Shown piece after piece: positions 26,561-41,015 of a stretch of DNA of 64,000 bases (position 1 is its first letter; every line of letters starts with the position of its first letter). A program made the position numbers and the translations under genes. Source of the stretch: Phoebastria nigripes. Lineage: Eukaryota > Chordata > Aves > Procellariiformes > Diomedeidae. Below the pieces are notes generated by a model that searched no databases, was not told where the DNA came from, and was given only the letters and a program-made list of their open reading frames with translations. The stretch covers positions 1,286,696 to 1,350,695 of the forward strand of contig JAYKAV010000478.1 in the NCBI GenBank assembly GCA_035582835.1, in the 5' to 3' direction.

Positions 26561-29500
26561 TCACTGCCTTTTCCTCTCCTATCTGTTATGGGCCATTGCT
26601 GTTATCTGCCTTCCTCCTCCCCCTAGCTTTCAAATAATGAGTTTATGAAGAATGTAATCATCTGCCTGAGTATCTCTCACTCTGTCTGTAACCCATTTGA
26701 GTCACCCAATAAAAGCTGTGTAAACATTTTCAGGAACTGCCAAAGGAAGGGGAAAAAAGACCTCGTTCCCNGTCCCCCAGTCTTAGAAAGAAACTCATCA
26801 GACTGTGTCAGGTTTTAACTATTGACATTTTTTATATGCTTCTCCCTTATTCTGGAGAGAGTGCTATCTGAATCCAGCAAAGTGACAAATCAGTTCAAAT
26901 TCCTCTCTGACGTAACTTGTTCTTTTCTCTAAATTTCAGTGGTTTTACACTGAGAGCTCATTTGGCTGTGGTTCTCCTACCTGACTGAACTGTCCTCCTC
27001 TGGCCTTTACTTGTCAGTGTTTAGAACAACAAATCAGAGACAGGAGTTAAACAGGCACACACATTGCTGAACAGGAAAAGCGTGCTGAGTCCAACAAGCC
27101 TTTTACGTTTATCTCTTCTCCATGTTCCTGCTGTGCCACTAAATCCTTAAATCCACTCTCTCAATTAAAAAAAAATGTGTCTTCCCCACAGGTCATCAAA
27201 CTCTTTTTTCTTTAATGACCTTACTTTGCAAATTACTCCTGTGTTTACTACCTCGGTGAAATCTCAGAGTTTGAATATCCAGTCTGNCCTTAATTTTCCA
27301 TCTTCATTCTGCTTGTGCTGTTCTCACTTTTGTTTCCTGTTCAGTTTTATGACTGTCCTTAACACATTTTCAGTACTTCTAGAACTAAAACTCTTTCTTT
27401 CAATGAATTAGTTTGTCTTCTTCAGATCCCTTCCCCCTTCCCTCTTCACTTTTCTCCTTTTCCCCCAGTAGACCATGGCTTATGTTTCAGAAGGTTTTTG
27501 ATGATTCGTAGCAAGTAAGGATTCCTGAGAAAGGCTGACTCCTATTTATCTGTGTGAAATTGATGCTATGGCCAGGCTGCATATCGTTGTCACATAAGTC
27601 TACATAAACCCTGAATAATGCCACTGAAATCAAAGGAAATAGATTTTAAATTACCTATCTCATATTATACCTTTCAAACAGTGAGTTTTATATAATTTCA
27701 GAGGAAAAGAAGCCAACTTCTTGAGTAGTCTCACTGAAGCTTTTGTTGTAAGACTTTCATCATCTAGGAAAACCCATTCAGCCTGCTAAATTGTCTTAGC
27801 TAACATGAAAAACTGTCTCCTTAGCAAAAGCCCAGAAAAACAGCATTGTAGAAAGGAGCTGTATGTTTACCAGCAGCAAGGAGGGCAGTCACCGTCCACA
27901 GCAGTCAACTTGGAAATGACTGCTCAGCTGCAGGTGATTGCTTCATTTTTCTCTTCTTCACTAACCTTAGCCTGGCTGAAGTGAAGAGTCCACCAAATCA
28001 ATGCAGGGCTGCAGTGTTGAAGTCCTGGAGTGAGAGTCTCCAGAGAAAGACCTTTGTTTAAGCTGGACAACTTATCGCTGGTCAGAGAGTAAGACAATGG
28101 GGAATGGTTGAATTCTTCTTCCCCTTTTCAACGATCAACACTCAGGGTGTGAAGCAGCATGTAGCTTGCAGAGCTAGACCACAGCCAGTTTTANCTTCAT
28201 CATTAAAGATCTTGTAGTTATATGCAACATTTATAGTCTGTGGGATGTCCTGGCAGCCTCTACCAAGGCTGTGGCAATATGTAATAACGGAGATACGCTT
28301 TACTTCATGGAAAATAGAAGTTTATGTCATATGACCTTAAATATATCTGTATTCAAATGTCAGATTTTCCTGCTGTTTAATCCTTCTTTAATGTTCCCGG
28401 AAGACTGGCTCAGAGTTGTGTGGTACCATAACCTTTTATATGTCTCATGACCTCTCCTGATAAAGCAGTTGATGGCAATTTACTACAAATCCCAGTCAGT
28501 CTGAGGCCTAAATTTGTAATAAATGTAATTTTTTCTGCAAAATATTCTCTGTTCAAATTCATCTTTGGTATAAATCCATCAATTTTTGTATCATTTCTGT
28601 TCTGCAAGTCTGTGCCTATGTAGAAGTGGGCCTCTTGTCTGCTTCAAGGATAATATTTTATGCAATTTTGTTGTTTGAATGGAGCCAGTAAATAAAATCA
28701 CTTGCTATCACCTCAGTGTGTCTTTCAATACCTTAATCCAAAAATTTCAAATCCTTTAAAATCTCGCATCATCCATCAACATTTCAATGCTTCCAATTTT
28801 AGCGTCTGCCAGCTTTGATTGTTGGCACTCTCCCATCACAATCTTTTCTACTATACTCATCATTCGGTCCTCAAGAGTAAGGGCTTAGAGAATGTCTAAA
28901 AACATCATGAAGGATGTCATTAATTTCAGTCACTTCCCTGGAAACACAGACACTGCACATTCTGTTCAGACATTTGTCCACTGCAGACCATTCAGCCTTT
29001 CCACAGTTGCTTCCCCTTGCCACCAAGCAATGTGGCACTCCTACTCGGGAGTGCAGGGAGTCTGATGCGGCTGTCCCAGAGCCCTTCACACACTTTCCGC
29101 TAATATCAAAAGCTAAATACTAGTAAGATAATTCTGTCATTGCCTGGTAGTGACTGAGAAAATTATTTCCTTAATGTTTTGGTTCCTCATCTACTTTCTG
29201 CCTACTCTGTATCTATAAATAGGTTTAATGTCATTTGAGCAGGGAACTACNGCTTCATGCTCAAGGTTTATTTCTGCTCCTCTAATCAACTGGTAATGGA
29301 CTATGTCGTAACATTCCTCTGTATCAAAAGAAGTAGTCAGCATTTACTTTTGCTCCAGAGCCTGAAGACATCCTAACTGCTTCAGAAAAGAAGTAACAAA
29401 CCCATTGCCAGAGAACATATAATCTGCCATCACCAGATTAAAGTGTATGTAATAGCACAGAGTAGGTGAGCAACAGAAAATAGTGAGAATGGTTAAACAC

Positions 29501-31224
29501 AAAAAGATAACAAAACCAACAATGGGATAATGTGTTTTCTGAGCAAGACCATGACCCAATGACACTGAAGCTATCTGAATGAGCTACTAGTCACATTCAT
29601 TTCTTATTGGTTTATTAAAAAAAGTTGTACTTCTGAATATTTGCCTGTACCACTAACATTGTTTCTCATGTGTTTACCAAGGCAGGAAATAACTCTCTGA
29701 AGAGTTTGGAAAGCAGTAAAGGAGATAGCTTAGTCCAAAATGAATTTTCCAAATAAGAAGGACAAGGCATGAGGAAGAGCAGAGTTGCTTACAAATGAAG
29801 CAGAGAGCTGTATCAAGGACACCCACTGGTGCCACTTGCTGAGTACCCTATGCAAGTTCACCAGAATGAGCTTTAATAGTAGCTGGGATTTCTTCATATT
29901 GTTTTCTCCTTATTCACAGAAGTTTACTTGAAAGAATTTTAAAAAATCNTCTCAGTTCAACAAACTACGTCCTCCTGCAGTCAGATTGTTTGAGGTCAGA
30001 ATTGTTCCTGTGTAACACTGTGCTATCTCTGTAGATGATTGACACGGGGCAAGACTGCATAGCCTTGGCAGAAAGGCCAGGGCAGCAGGGCTGCGTTATC
30101 TGTAGGAACACGACTCCTTCAATTCCTCATGCTGAGAAAAGGTTGGGAATAACGATCCAGCCCCTACTCAGCAAGGCCTCAGTCCTCTCACAACCTCTCT
30201 AATCTGCAGCATATTTAAAGATCAGACCACCTTCAAAGAATCACTTGACTTTATCTCTCCTAGTGTCTGTTCACACTGTCCTGGCCAAACTATTTTACTG
30301 CATTTTATCTGCAAACTCACTGTGACTCATCCTGAATGCGGACACCCCCTCCTACTGCCGATCATCTGTCATCTTTCTGGTTCAGCTCTGTTTCTGTTGC
30401 TATTACTGTAATTGCAATGGCATTTGCTGTAGTTAAAGATGAAATACAGCTTCCCACAGTAACCTTCAGTTCTCATAATTTCTTATGCATGCTTTATTGA
30501 GGGTTTTTAGGTCTGGCATTAGTTCCCCCCCCCATCTTACTCAAGATGAATATCTATGGTTTGATAACTGAAAAAGGCATAACCTATGGTATTGTTGTTT
30601 TCATCTGAGAATGTTCAAAATCAGGTCCTGAAAGGAGGCTACTTAATAATTTTCGATTTCTAAAAGTTTAGTGTTGTGAGGTTTTCTCAGGTGTTTGATC
30701 ATTTTTCACTAGCCACTTTTTTCCTGCAGCATACCTTACAGACCCATTTGCTAAAGATTTATTTGGCACAAGCTGCTTATCTCCCTATCAAAGAACTTAC
30801 AAGTTAGTTACCCATGGCCTGTGTGGGGAGAACTGATGCTTCCCCCGAGGCTGCTTGCAAACTCCTCAGGGGGGAAAGCCACCTGGATGGGAAGGCTGTA
30901 GTAGAGCCTTAGGAGCAAGAGACATCCCAAATGCTGTAACTGCCTGGCCACATCAGCTGGAATTGGTATCTTGCTGTCCAGAGGACCAAACACTTCTAGG
31001 TTACTCCTTTGTGAAGAAGAGTATTATGTACTTAGAGAATAGCAAGAAGTATCTATCCAATAGGGAAAAAATACCTGTAATACTGAAAATAAAACAGTTT
31101 GCCATACTTGTAACACCAAGGTGGGAGAGCCTACATAATATCTTACTAATTCTGGAAGGGGAGTGAGTGTATTATTAGNTAGAAGATACAAATTTTGTAA
31201 AGTCTCCCTGAGGACAGGAAAATG

Positions 31225-31254
31225 AGACAGACAACCCTCAGACAGACAACCCTT
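31225..31254. repeat. 15-bp tandem duplication
   Basis: AGACAGACAACCCTC (31225-31239) is followed by AGACAGACAACCCTT (31240-31254), differing only in the last base. It is a slippage duplication. Confidence 0.93.
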
Positions 31255-31367
31255 CTGATTAGGATTTATTTAAAATCTAGGGACTAAGAACTGCATTTTC
31301 TATCTTTTCACAAGATAGAAACATTCATATGTCATTTACTGTTTGTTAGTAAGAAATTAAGTGAACC

Positions 31368-31500
31368 AAGGCCAAGATTCAGTAAAGCATGTAAAACCTT
31401 GCTTAACTCTATCCTTAAGCACCAAANCTTTTCAGAGCATGCCTTCTTTAGCCCCACACTAAGTCCTATTGCCCTCAGTTTCACATGGGTGTAAGACTTT
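31368..31500. repeat. Ancient amniote repeat relic (TTAAGCA type)
   Basis: The words 'ggccaagattcagtaaagca', 'ccttgcttaactct', 'ccttaagcacc' and 'aagtcctattgccctcag' keep the order of a dispersed amniote family. Its members read roughly as ggccaggattcagcaaagcac, then tgcttaactttaagca, then agtcccattgacttcaatggg. Divergence is high. I recognise the pattern but cannot give a reliable family name. Confidence 0.45.
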
Positions 31501-31787
31501 TGTTGACTCTCTGTGAAAAGTTATGCCAAAATATACAGTCCAGAACAATTCAGAGGCAAGATACTTTTAAAGTAACATTAATAAGCTTCCCCACTGTCTT
31601 TCTACACAGTCATAGTATCTGANTCTGCCTTTCAACAGTTAAGTAATGTTTTGACATTATTTTTTCATTACAAATCTTATCCACAACAACAAATTAAGCC
31701 CAAAAGAAAAGAAGTAAAAATTTTCTGTTTCAAATAAGATTTCACATGCTATACTAAAGTGAGTGAATCTTGCCAAGAGGTGTCAAG

Positions 31788-31802
31788 CTCCATCTACTGG
31801 CC
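31788..31802 (-). promoter_or_regulatory. CTCF-like motif, minus strand
   Basis: On the minus strand the sequence reads CCAGTAGATGGAGC (with GG just before it) against the vertebrate CTCF core CCRSYAGRKGGCRS. Thirteen of fourteen positions agree; the usual C after GG is A. Occupancy cannot be told from sequence. Confidence 0.4.
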
Positions 31803-33891
31803 ATTAAACTGAACTTGTAACTCAGCATGCTGAATTTTGGGTCTATCTACATAAAACAAACAAGTAGATTCATTGTCTTCATAGAATTTCAGTCCAGTTC
31901 CATTGTGCTATATGTTAATCCATCTTATTTAAATATTAGCTGCATTTTCAAACTACTATGTCATTTGTTGAGTTATGTGAGCATAGGAGAAAAGACTTTC
32001 ATAACTACTGCATGAGATGTCAGGCTATGCATAAATAACGAATTCCATACAGCTAAACCAGAAAAGATTCTAGTGCTCTGTTTCTTATGGTATTCACNTT
32101 ACAAAGACAGATTTCCACAAGGTTTTGACCTGCCTAGTTCATACTTAATTCAGTCACTGAAAACACTCTTTAGTGGTATCAAGGGAGGACCAAAATGTAC
32201 TTATACCTGCAAATACTTACCTAAAGGATTAAACAGAGAGGGGAGATCTCCCTTCAACTGCTATAATGTGAGGGAGCAGGGCACAACAGCAGCAGCTGAG
32301 GAAATGTTGCCTGCATAAATAGAGACAGTCTCATCCTTTGACCAAGCAGACAAAGGGAATTTGTTTTTCACCAGCATTTGTTGTCTCAAANGCATAAATT
32401 CTATATGCCTTTTCATATACACTCTGCCTGTTTTCAAATATAAGATCTCAGGGACTGGAAATAAATTCAATGATCATTTTGAAGAAAGGCAATGGCTACT
32501 TGTACCTGCAGTTTTTATGTCAGGTGGGACTTTTGATAAATTAAAGATAACAGTACATCAGGCTAAAGTCATACTGACTAAATGGGCACCATTTCCATTG
32601 TGCGTATTTATGGTAAAATAAAATCAGTCAACTAAAAAAAGAGAACAGCAAGGCTTGTGTAATAGGCATCATGCAAATTCAAATTACCTTCAAGACACTG
32701 AAGATATACATGGCTTGAAGAAGTGTATTTCTCCCTGAATGATGTACAATAAATATAATAGATTTTCGATCTCATTAGGCCAAAAAGGAAATAGAGGGAG
32801 ANAGTGGGAACAGCCCTGCCAGGAATCTGGTGTTCAGAAAATTCAACAATCAGAAAAGGCTGTGATTAGTGTTAATAGAACATAACATCCTATCCGTTTC
32901 AAGTTTATTTACTTTTGAGGGAACATTCTTGCCTTAAATTGCATCCTGTTTCAGAAAAAGCCACTATGCTGAAGTCTTACATTTACCAAGATTAAGAAAG
33001 TAGGTCGACAAAGTCCCATTAATCTGCATCATGTGTCAGCTGAGTGGATGTGCAAGCTCCAGTTGCGACTGGGACTTCCTTCCTGCTCATCTGTCCTAGA
33101 TGCTGCCTTGTTCCCTTTCTGTTAGAGCACTTTGCAAAGCTCATCCTGCACGAAGCTGGAAATCCAAAACCCTTCCCCATTTTCCTGTGGTTTGCACTGT
33201 TGACCATCATCTTCACCCTCTGATCTTCTCCTCCCTTAGCTTTTATGATTCTGCCCTCTCCTGGCTAGTCTCCCTCCTTGTTAATTGTTTCCTCCTTCCT
33301 GTTGCAACAATCAAGGGGAATCTCACAAAGATCAGCTCTTGACCCATCTTTCCCCACTCTATATTTATGTATCTAAATATACGTAGTTATTAGAAAAGCG
33401 TCCAAGTCATCATGCCTGAAAAATGCTGGTGACTACATAAGTAATGTATCCGCTGTTTTTCAACCAGCTTTATTCTCTGGGGAATCCCATTTCAAAGCAT
33501 GGGGTCATCCACAATATCTTCCCGATTTTCTTTTCTCAATCTCAGGAACAACAGCAATGTAATTTCTGTCGCTGAGGACAACACTCTGAGCATTATTTTT
33601 GACGTAGACCTTTTCATGGTGTCTGAAAGCACTGTACTGATGCAGCTCAGAAACCAAAAGCCTTTAACTGAGAGAGTTACATCTGGAACCTATTCACCTT
33701 AAATTCCCCGTCTAACCAGTCCAAAAAGTTATGCCCAGAGGGCAAGCTAGGTCTTTGGTAGCTGAACTTCCCAGGGCAGGTTCCTCGCTTTGACACCTTT
33801 CTGAACTGGAATGAATCATCCATGTATATTTTGAAATCTCACAGTCATTGATATTTTTCTGTAATTTTCAGATTTGAAGTGGACTTTACTC

Positions 33892-33906
33892 TTTTTTTTT
33901 TTTTTT
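33892..33906. repeat. T15 tract
   Basis: Fifteen consecutive T, a mononucleotide run with no other signal. Confidence 0.9.
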
Positions 33907-36900
33907 AAGTAATAAAATATTAGCTGTCAAAACAATGGTCAAAATAATTGTCAGCCCTTTTCAGTGCTGAAGGACAGGTTACCCATAAAGGCAAACTTTA
34001 TTAGTAGTTTTATAACACTGTCAATGGGAAGATTAATAAAAGTACCAAATGAAAATACTGTGAAAACATCATCAGATTTTTTTTTTTCACTATATTTCTG
34101 TTTATCTTTTGGTTTAGACATTCATGTCAACAAAAACTCAGTAATAATTAAACCTATTTTGGCCAGCTCTGCTCTTGGCAGATGCTATCCTGTCACCCTT
34201 TATCTGTTCCAAAATCCTTGGCAAAGTCATAAGCCTGGACTTGCTCATGTCACTCCCTTGATATCCTTACTCTTCCTCCTCATTCAGTCTAGCTCAAAAT
34301 TTCTGTCTTTGAAGTGACACCAGAGCTTCTTACTGAGCATACCAACTTTTCTCAGGCTAGCTGTGGAGCTGTGTTTTACAGAGATGTCCTTGACTGTCAT
34401 AAATGAAATTGTCCCTTTCATTTTTTCATTTCCATTTTTACACAACTGTTCCTTACTCTTTGGAGGAGATTTCCACAGATATCCCCTCCTCCAGGNCCAT
34501 CCTAGGCCATAAAACATTTAAGACAAAACTTGAACTGTGGTTAGGCTTTTTACATAACTTTGTCATTGTTATCTGACAGATACATTCCCCAGTCTGCTCA
34601 TTGGCATTTTCTCTTTTGTTCCATCTTATACGCCAGTGGAAAGCTGGAGTATAAGATGTCTTTTTTTTTTTCATTTATGTAGCACACATAGACAGTACTA
34701 TCCCTACACTAATGGTGTTTCAGGCAGGATTAAAATAATTTGGTAAAAACAAATGTTCAGCAAAATTTAATATTGGTAGTCTTGTTTCCAGGAAGANCTC
34801 CATCCTAAATGATGACTCTACCTATAGAAAGCAGCCCTGAAGTCAGTGCTCACAGACTACTGCGAGAAGGGACTCCACCCTGGAATAAGACTTTTTTTTT
34901 GTCAGCAGATTGATAGCTAAATGAGAATAAAACCTAATTTTTAACTGAGTTGCCTTATCTCCTGGCTCTACCTCTTGAAAGAGCACAATGAATGGATGGA
35001 GTAAATAAGTGAAATGGATTTCTACAGAAACCAAATTCTGGATATCTACATTTAACTAACGGAGTAAGCTGTTGTTGTTGGAGGCCATGAGAGGGAAACC
35101 TTTCCGGCAAGTCAAATAGGAAATAAAAAGACTTAAAATAAAATGTCTGTCTCAAGCTACACAGTTTTCCTACCCCAGGTCCTTGATTCACACTTCAGGT
35201 TTCTATTTTAGATACATGAAGGCAAAATCCTCTTCTGAAAAAAATGGCACAGAACAGTTTAACAAACAGAAATTGTAAAATTTCAGATGATATCTAAACA
35301 GTAGACTGCAGGTATAAGTACTTCAAAAAGTTGGCATAAGGTGCAAATGCAGAAGAGTAATTCGTTGTATCATAGCTTTAAGTCTTATAAAACTGCTAAC
35401 TCTTGATGAAAAAAAGACTCAATATGGTATAGCTTTATATATCAATTTTACACTCCAGCCCTTTACCTTTTTTTTTTGTTCCACTGTTGAGTATTACCTT
35501 ACCCACCTTCATTAATGTCATGGAAATATCTGACNTATAAAGGATTTACCTGTTGCAGCCTCTCACTGCCTTGAGCATCCTGGAAGATACGCAAGCATTT
35601 ATTCAGCTGTAGATATGAACGTAATCTCATTCAAGAAAATGGGACTAACCAACTGGGACTCTTCAGTTTAATACTGAGATCCTTAAATAGTCAGAATGTG
35701 AAATAAGCTAAATAAAAGGAGCATATTTTGGTAGTTTCATAATATTGAAACAGTATTCCAGTCATTTTTCTCAGAGTGCTCACTGGGAAATGTTGGTATT
35801 TCCAATCACATAATGTGTCTTTACTAAGAGCAAAATTCTCCTTTAGTATTTCCTGGAGCAGCCTAAGGCACTGATAATTTCAGAAGAAGAGAGCTCATAA
35901 GTCAAATATGGAGAGCAACAGTGCTCTAGTATCCAAACAACTTTATGCTCTTTATTTTGCCTTGCCAACTTGTCATGAGCAGGCATTTTTCTTCAGGGCA
36001 ATCTGGATGAGATAGAGGCAGAAATATTTGGAGAATCTAGGCCTAAAGTCATCTGATAAGGAAGCAGACCCTCTGCCTCCAGAAGACTGGGGGCAACTTC
36101 TCATTATTTCTGAAGTGGAAGATCACACATAGATGGGGAAAACTCACTCCTCTCCTGCCACTCAAAGAACAGTGGAAGAGGANAGAATCGCAGTACTTTG
36201 TCTTCACAACTCCCATCTGCACAAGTGGANATCTAGCCTGAATATGGGCTTCAAGAATATTTTGATGAACCCTGACAGCTCATCAAAATAAATACAAGGT
36301 GATGAGAGAAAAATGCAAGAATAGTCAAAATACTTTCTTCTTCTTAATCTGTTATCTGTTTATTCCTGTTGTCCTTCTCTCCCTTGAAAAACANGGATTT
36401 TAACAGCTGCACTTAATACAGTAATATATAACAAGGTTTACTACAGAGAGGATTTCATGTATATTTTACCATACATTTTGCTGTACTAGTTGGTAATGCA
36501 TATTTTAAATCTACAGAGTGTTCTGCTGGGTATATTTTAATGTGCATATCTTTTACTCTGCAATTGCCTCAACAGTTTTCTCTTTTGCCCTGACATCTTC
36601 CCCTTCCCATCGCCATCCTGAGCATTGCTACAAAGCTCTCTCCAACCTATTGTTTTGACCATGGCCCTCCTCTCTTTGAACAATTCCATGTCTCTGCTAT
36701 ATCAAACAAAAAAGACTTATCTTCACCTTGAAACCCTTTCAGAATCCCACCTTGCTGATCCCTGCTCACTTTTGAAATACAAGCAGGCAAAGGCAACATC
36801 ATGGACATTTTGAGACTAAAAAACTCGTTTTCTTCTCAACCGGAATGAGGTAGAATATGTCTATGCATTCTCTCTCTTCATATTTTTCACACTTTCTGAC

Positions 36901-39149
36901 CAAACTTTCCCTGGGAAATTTCACTAGATTTTTTTTTATTCTGATATGAAATGTTTGACTCCAGTTAAGAAAACATACTTTGCTGGAAATGCATTTGGCT
37001 GAAACTGTTCCAAAGCATCAGCTCTAATCACCTCTGACTTTTAGTCAACCCATGATATCAGCCTCCCACTGCAAACTTGTTACATTTTGAANTTTAGTTT
37101 GTCTTGCTTCCTCTCATGCTGTCCTTTAAACACATACAAAGCTACTTTGTTCTCCTCCTTTTAATCTTCCTTGAAATGAGGAAGGCTTACAAAAAAATGG
37201 ATTCTGGTTGGGCCACTCATTCTTTGACCCCACNGCCTCCTACACTGAACAGCGTTATTTCATTGTTTTCCCCCTTCTTGGACTGTCTTCCTCCTGCTTG
37301 CCATGAACAGGCACAGGCTGAATGCTATGGGGAATGGGCCACCTTTTTAGTCCGTGCTTTTATTGCCCTTGCCCTCATAGTCGACAGGTTTCTCATTCTA
37401 GTCTTTAGAGTATTGTGACCCTAGTCACAATCATGTTTATAAAATACTTTTACCTAAAGGGCACTCAGGTTATGAATGATGCTGTATAGAGAAATTAATA
37501 ATTCTGAAGAAAGTAATGCAGCAAAACAAAAAAAAACTTGCAAGTTAACTTTTTGGAAAATACCTTTGAGTGAAACAGAAACTTTAATTTCAGCAGAAAC
37601 TTTCTCTAGGAGAAATTTCTCAGGACGAGGATGAAATCAGAAAATTTCAGGAGTCTATCTGATCAGAATACTGGTGGTAGGTTTGTATTCGTAGCATTCC
37701 ATTTCAGTTCCCCACTTGGCCTAATTTGGAGAAGGAAGAGCACTGGATGCTGGGCTTATGTTGTTCTGAGTTTCTTTCTTTGTTTCTCCCTTAAAAATAA
37801 TTCTTCGGCATCTGGTTTCATTCTAGGGCAAACCCAAACCTTACCATGAAACTGCAAAACCTTTCAAAGAATGAGAAACAGGATTGTTTTCATGCACTTT
37901 CAATTGCAAGTATCAGAACATGGTTTTGCGGGGCACATTATTCTGAATTGATTCTAAGCCCCAAATACAAATATTTTGTAGTTGCTCAAACCTTGGCCAG
38001 CTGTCTCCTGGGGCCCCACTGTGCACTGTAATAGTCACGATTACCAGCAAGGCACATATTGGCGATCCGTGATTGTATCCCATTGATTTTCTGTTCTCTG
38101 CACAGAAGTGCCATTTTACACCCTGCTACAATTAGAGTGTGAATTGACACATGTATTTGTTGTAGTAGACAACATAATGAACTGCAGAAACATTTCATTA
38201 TTTCTAACATGGATGCAAAATCGTGTCACATGTACCTGCAAAATGTCCTTTGTGTACTCACAGAAAATTAGCTTGCTAATCCATAACATTAATTGGGTGC
38301 ATATATTAGTGTGTTTGTATGCAGATGCATACAGGATTTAAAATCGAGGCCAAAGACAACACAAACATAAAATCATTCATATTGCNGTTCATGTTTAAAT
38401 TCTCTGATCCCTTCCTGCTTTAGTCCCCTGAAAATCCCAGTGTATTTTTTTGCACCTGTCCCACCCCAATTTCTTATTAATCATTGGTGGATGAAAAAAA
38501 GTCTTGAGTTGCACCTGTATTAAAAAAAATAAAATTAAATACAAAAAAAGATGTAAACATCCAACAGGGAAATCAGTTTCCTCTGACTGCAACAAGCTCC
38601 ACTAATTGTAATAAATATAAGTTTCTTGTTCAGAAGATTTTTTTTTTCAAATCATTAAGTCGTTGCCTTTTTTTTCCCAAATAAAATATGACTAGTTGGC
38701 AAATGCTAATTTTCTAACAAGAAACAAGTATTTTTATTCCAAATTAATATTTCAAAGTGAAAGACCATTTTGGTGTCATTTTTTACCTTTTTTGAGTGTC
38801 AATTTAGGAAATGAAAATTTATGTTGAAGTGTTGGTTTGAAANAACAGTTGAAAATTTTCAAATAAATTGTTTCTACATTTCAGATGAGAAAACTTTCTG
38901 ATTTCAGTTCTAACTAAAGATTAAGTCAGTTTTGAAATCACGGCATTTTTATGANACAAAAATTATCTTTCACTAAGAGATATTCATAAAAACATAGGAA
39001 AAAGAGATGATAAAGGAATAGACTCATTTTCTAATGATTTGAAAACTTTTTAAAAATCAGTTATTGTGGTGACAATCTTTCCAGCTGCTGCAATACCCGT
39101 TCTGTTTAATCTTGAGTAAGACCCTGTCAAAGTGCTTCTCCATAACTTG

Positions 39150-39166
39150 TTTTTTTTTTTTTTTTT
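39150..39166. repeat. T17 tract
   Basis: Seventeen consecutive T, the longest homopolymer in the window. It is followed by CTGTGCACAG, a 10-bp palindrome. Confidence 0.9.
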
Positions 39167-39297
39167 CTGTGCACAGAAGATGGATATAATACAATCATTA
39201 CTGATTACACAAAAATTACTGTCTGTGGAAAACCTTGTCACTATAAATTCAGTCATTAGCAGTAGCATTATTCTTGGTACCCAGATTCTTCCTGCTG

Positions 39298-39311
39298 TCA
39301 CCAGATGGCAG
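39298..39311 (+). promoter_or_regulatory. CTCF-like motif, plus strand
   Basis: TCACCAGATGGCAG agrees with the CTCF core CCRSYAGRKGGCRS at thirteen of fourteen positions; only the first base differs. The invariant AG..GGC is intact, making it the best of the three CTCF-like words I found. It points in the opposite direction to the motif at 31.79 kb. Confidence 0.5.
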
Positions 39312-40559
39312 CCTCGACATATTTCAGTGAAATGTAGGTTATTCTGTGAACGTCGGCCTTCATGAACATTTTCCTTTCGAGGTGATTTCTTTGCTATACA
39401 CACTCTTTCTGACTATATCTCCATCTCAGCGGTCTCCAGTCATTTCTAGCTGAACCCAGTCTGCATATGGCCAGCCTCAAGTCAACTCGTTCTGCTGTCT
39501 GCAGTGCTTTAAATTGACATCTCTACTTCTTCATCACTAAAAGCACTGATGGCTAGGTCAGAAGCTGGGATGATTCCATGTATCTCTTTGGTCCAAGTGA
39601 AGGCCAAGAATGGAGAATTCATTAGATAAATCCTGGAGAACTTACTCGGAACTCTATGCCCGCTTTTCTGTGCTCTTATGTGGAGAATTTTGTGTGCTGT
39701 GGTTGCAGCTGTGTGTGCCTGTGTGNGCAAAGGAACCATGTTGCAGGAGCACTACTATGCTGCATGCTGAGCTGCTCCTTCCTCCACTCCCCTGTGCCTC
39801 ACCTGGCAGGATGAATTTGGTGAGGAAAGAAAGGCTTCTCTCTCCTGATCCTCTTCACACATGTGAACATGTGCCTGAGTTACCAATCCTTCTTACTGTT
39901 TTCTTCTACGTGGTTTAAATGCTACCAAAGCCCCTCTGCAGCTTCAGCAGAGGATGCTGACAGGAGCCTTCCAGCACCCATGGGAGATGAGGTACAAGGT
40001 ACCTATGGGGTCAGGAGGATGCTTTCACCCTTGTAGGTGACCTTGTTTTCAGATGCCAGCCAGATGAAGCTTCCTTGTCTAACCCATGTAGGAAACAGCA
40101 GCTTCCCAAGACAATGGGACTTTGGGCTACAGAAAGCTTGAATAAGCAAACATACAGAGACTTGGCATACAGAAGTTAAGCCCAAAAGCAGTACCCCCAA
40201 TTCCCTTTACTTGATAGTATTGTCCTGTTGCCTGGCATTTGATGAGGGAAAGGAAGCCACAGGGCATTGGCTTCCCATTAAGATGTACATAAGCTACAAG
40301 ACGACATTGGGAAATCAGAGAGTTTATTGGTGATTCAGACCTAAGGAGTGACAGCTCAGTGAAAGGAAAGGCATGATGTGCTCAGAAAAAGCAGGATTTC
40401 ACTCCGCAGGTGTTGTTATAACCTACCGAGTAAATAAATGGTAAGGAAAAAAACCCCAAACAAATGCTGCTGTGGAGAAAAGGGAAAGGTTGGGAAAAAA
40501 AAAAATTATACAAGAGTCAGGATTGTTGTCTAAGCAGCATGGACAAGGATGGTTACTGA

Positions 40560-40739
40560 GCACTGCAGGCAGAGCTGAGGTTGCCCTGGGGCTGGAACAG
40601 CCCTATTTTTCATTTTGGGAATGTGAGTAGCCGGCCTCGGCAGCAGAGGAAGCGTAGCAGGGGGCAACAGCCCTCCCACAGCCGCCTGCGAGGCACTGTA
40701 TTGGGGAACTGGGGCCCAGCGGCTGAGGGCTGCTCCAAG
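40560..40739. other. CpG-bearing GC-rich flank of the solo LTR
   Basis: The roughly 180 bases before the LTR are GC-rich and contain CpGs in the contexts agccggcctcggc, aagcgtag, agccgcctgcgagg and cagcggc. The target-site duplication places them outside the LTR. They may be the remains of an older insertion into which the LTR jumped, or a small regulatory block. There is no family match. Confidence 0.4.
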
Positions 40740-40744
40740 GATGG
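40740..40744. repeat. Target-site duplication, left copy
   Basis: GATGG lies immediately before the LTR start and is repeated exactly at 41336-41340 immediately after the LTR end. Such a duplication is the signature of integrase-mediated insertion. Confidence 0.9.
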
Positions 40745-41015
40745 TGTGCTGGTTTTGACTGGGGTAGAGTTAATTTTCTTCATAGTACCTAGTATTGGGC
40801 TGTTTTGGATATGTGCTGAAAACAGTGTTAACACAGGGATGTTTTCGTTACCGCTGAGCAGTGCTTACACAGAGTCAAGGCCTGTTCTGCTTCTCACACC
40901 ACCCCACCAGCGAGGAGTCTGGGGGTGCACAAGAAACTGGGAGGGGACATGGCTGGAACAGCTGACCCCAACTGACCAAAGGGATATTCCACACCATATG
41001 ACGCCATGCTCAGCG

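Larger units (their letters stand above)
26561..40559. other. Unique AT-rich non-coding stretch
   Basis: I see no gene. The longest open frames (33964-34317 plus and 39050-39403 minus, 117 codons each) are low-complexity or cross homopolymers and have no recognisable domains. Contents that can be named are a 15-bp tandem duplication at 31225, an ancient-repeat relic at about 31.37-31.50 kb, T15 at 33892, T17 at 39150 and CTCF-like motifs at 31788 and 39298. Confidence 0.55.

Noticed and set aside
33964..34317. 117-codon plus-strand open frame
   Set aside because: It crosses a T-rich tract giving a phenylalanine run, has no recognisable domain, and its length is not exceptional for AT-rich DNA of this size.
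38552..38562. TGTAAACATCC, identical to the 5' end of the miR-30 family
   Set aside because: The bases after it do not continue as miR-30, and no complementary arm lies within hairpin distance.
39050..39403. 117-codon minus-strand open frame
   Set aside because: It passes through the T17 tract (a lysine run on this strand), shows no family resemblance and has no splice or promoter context.
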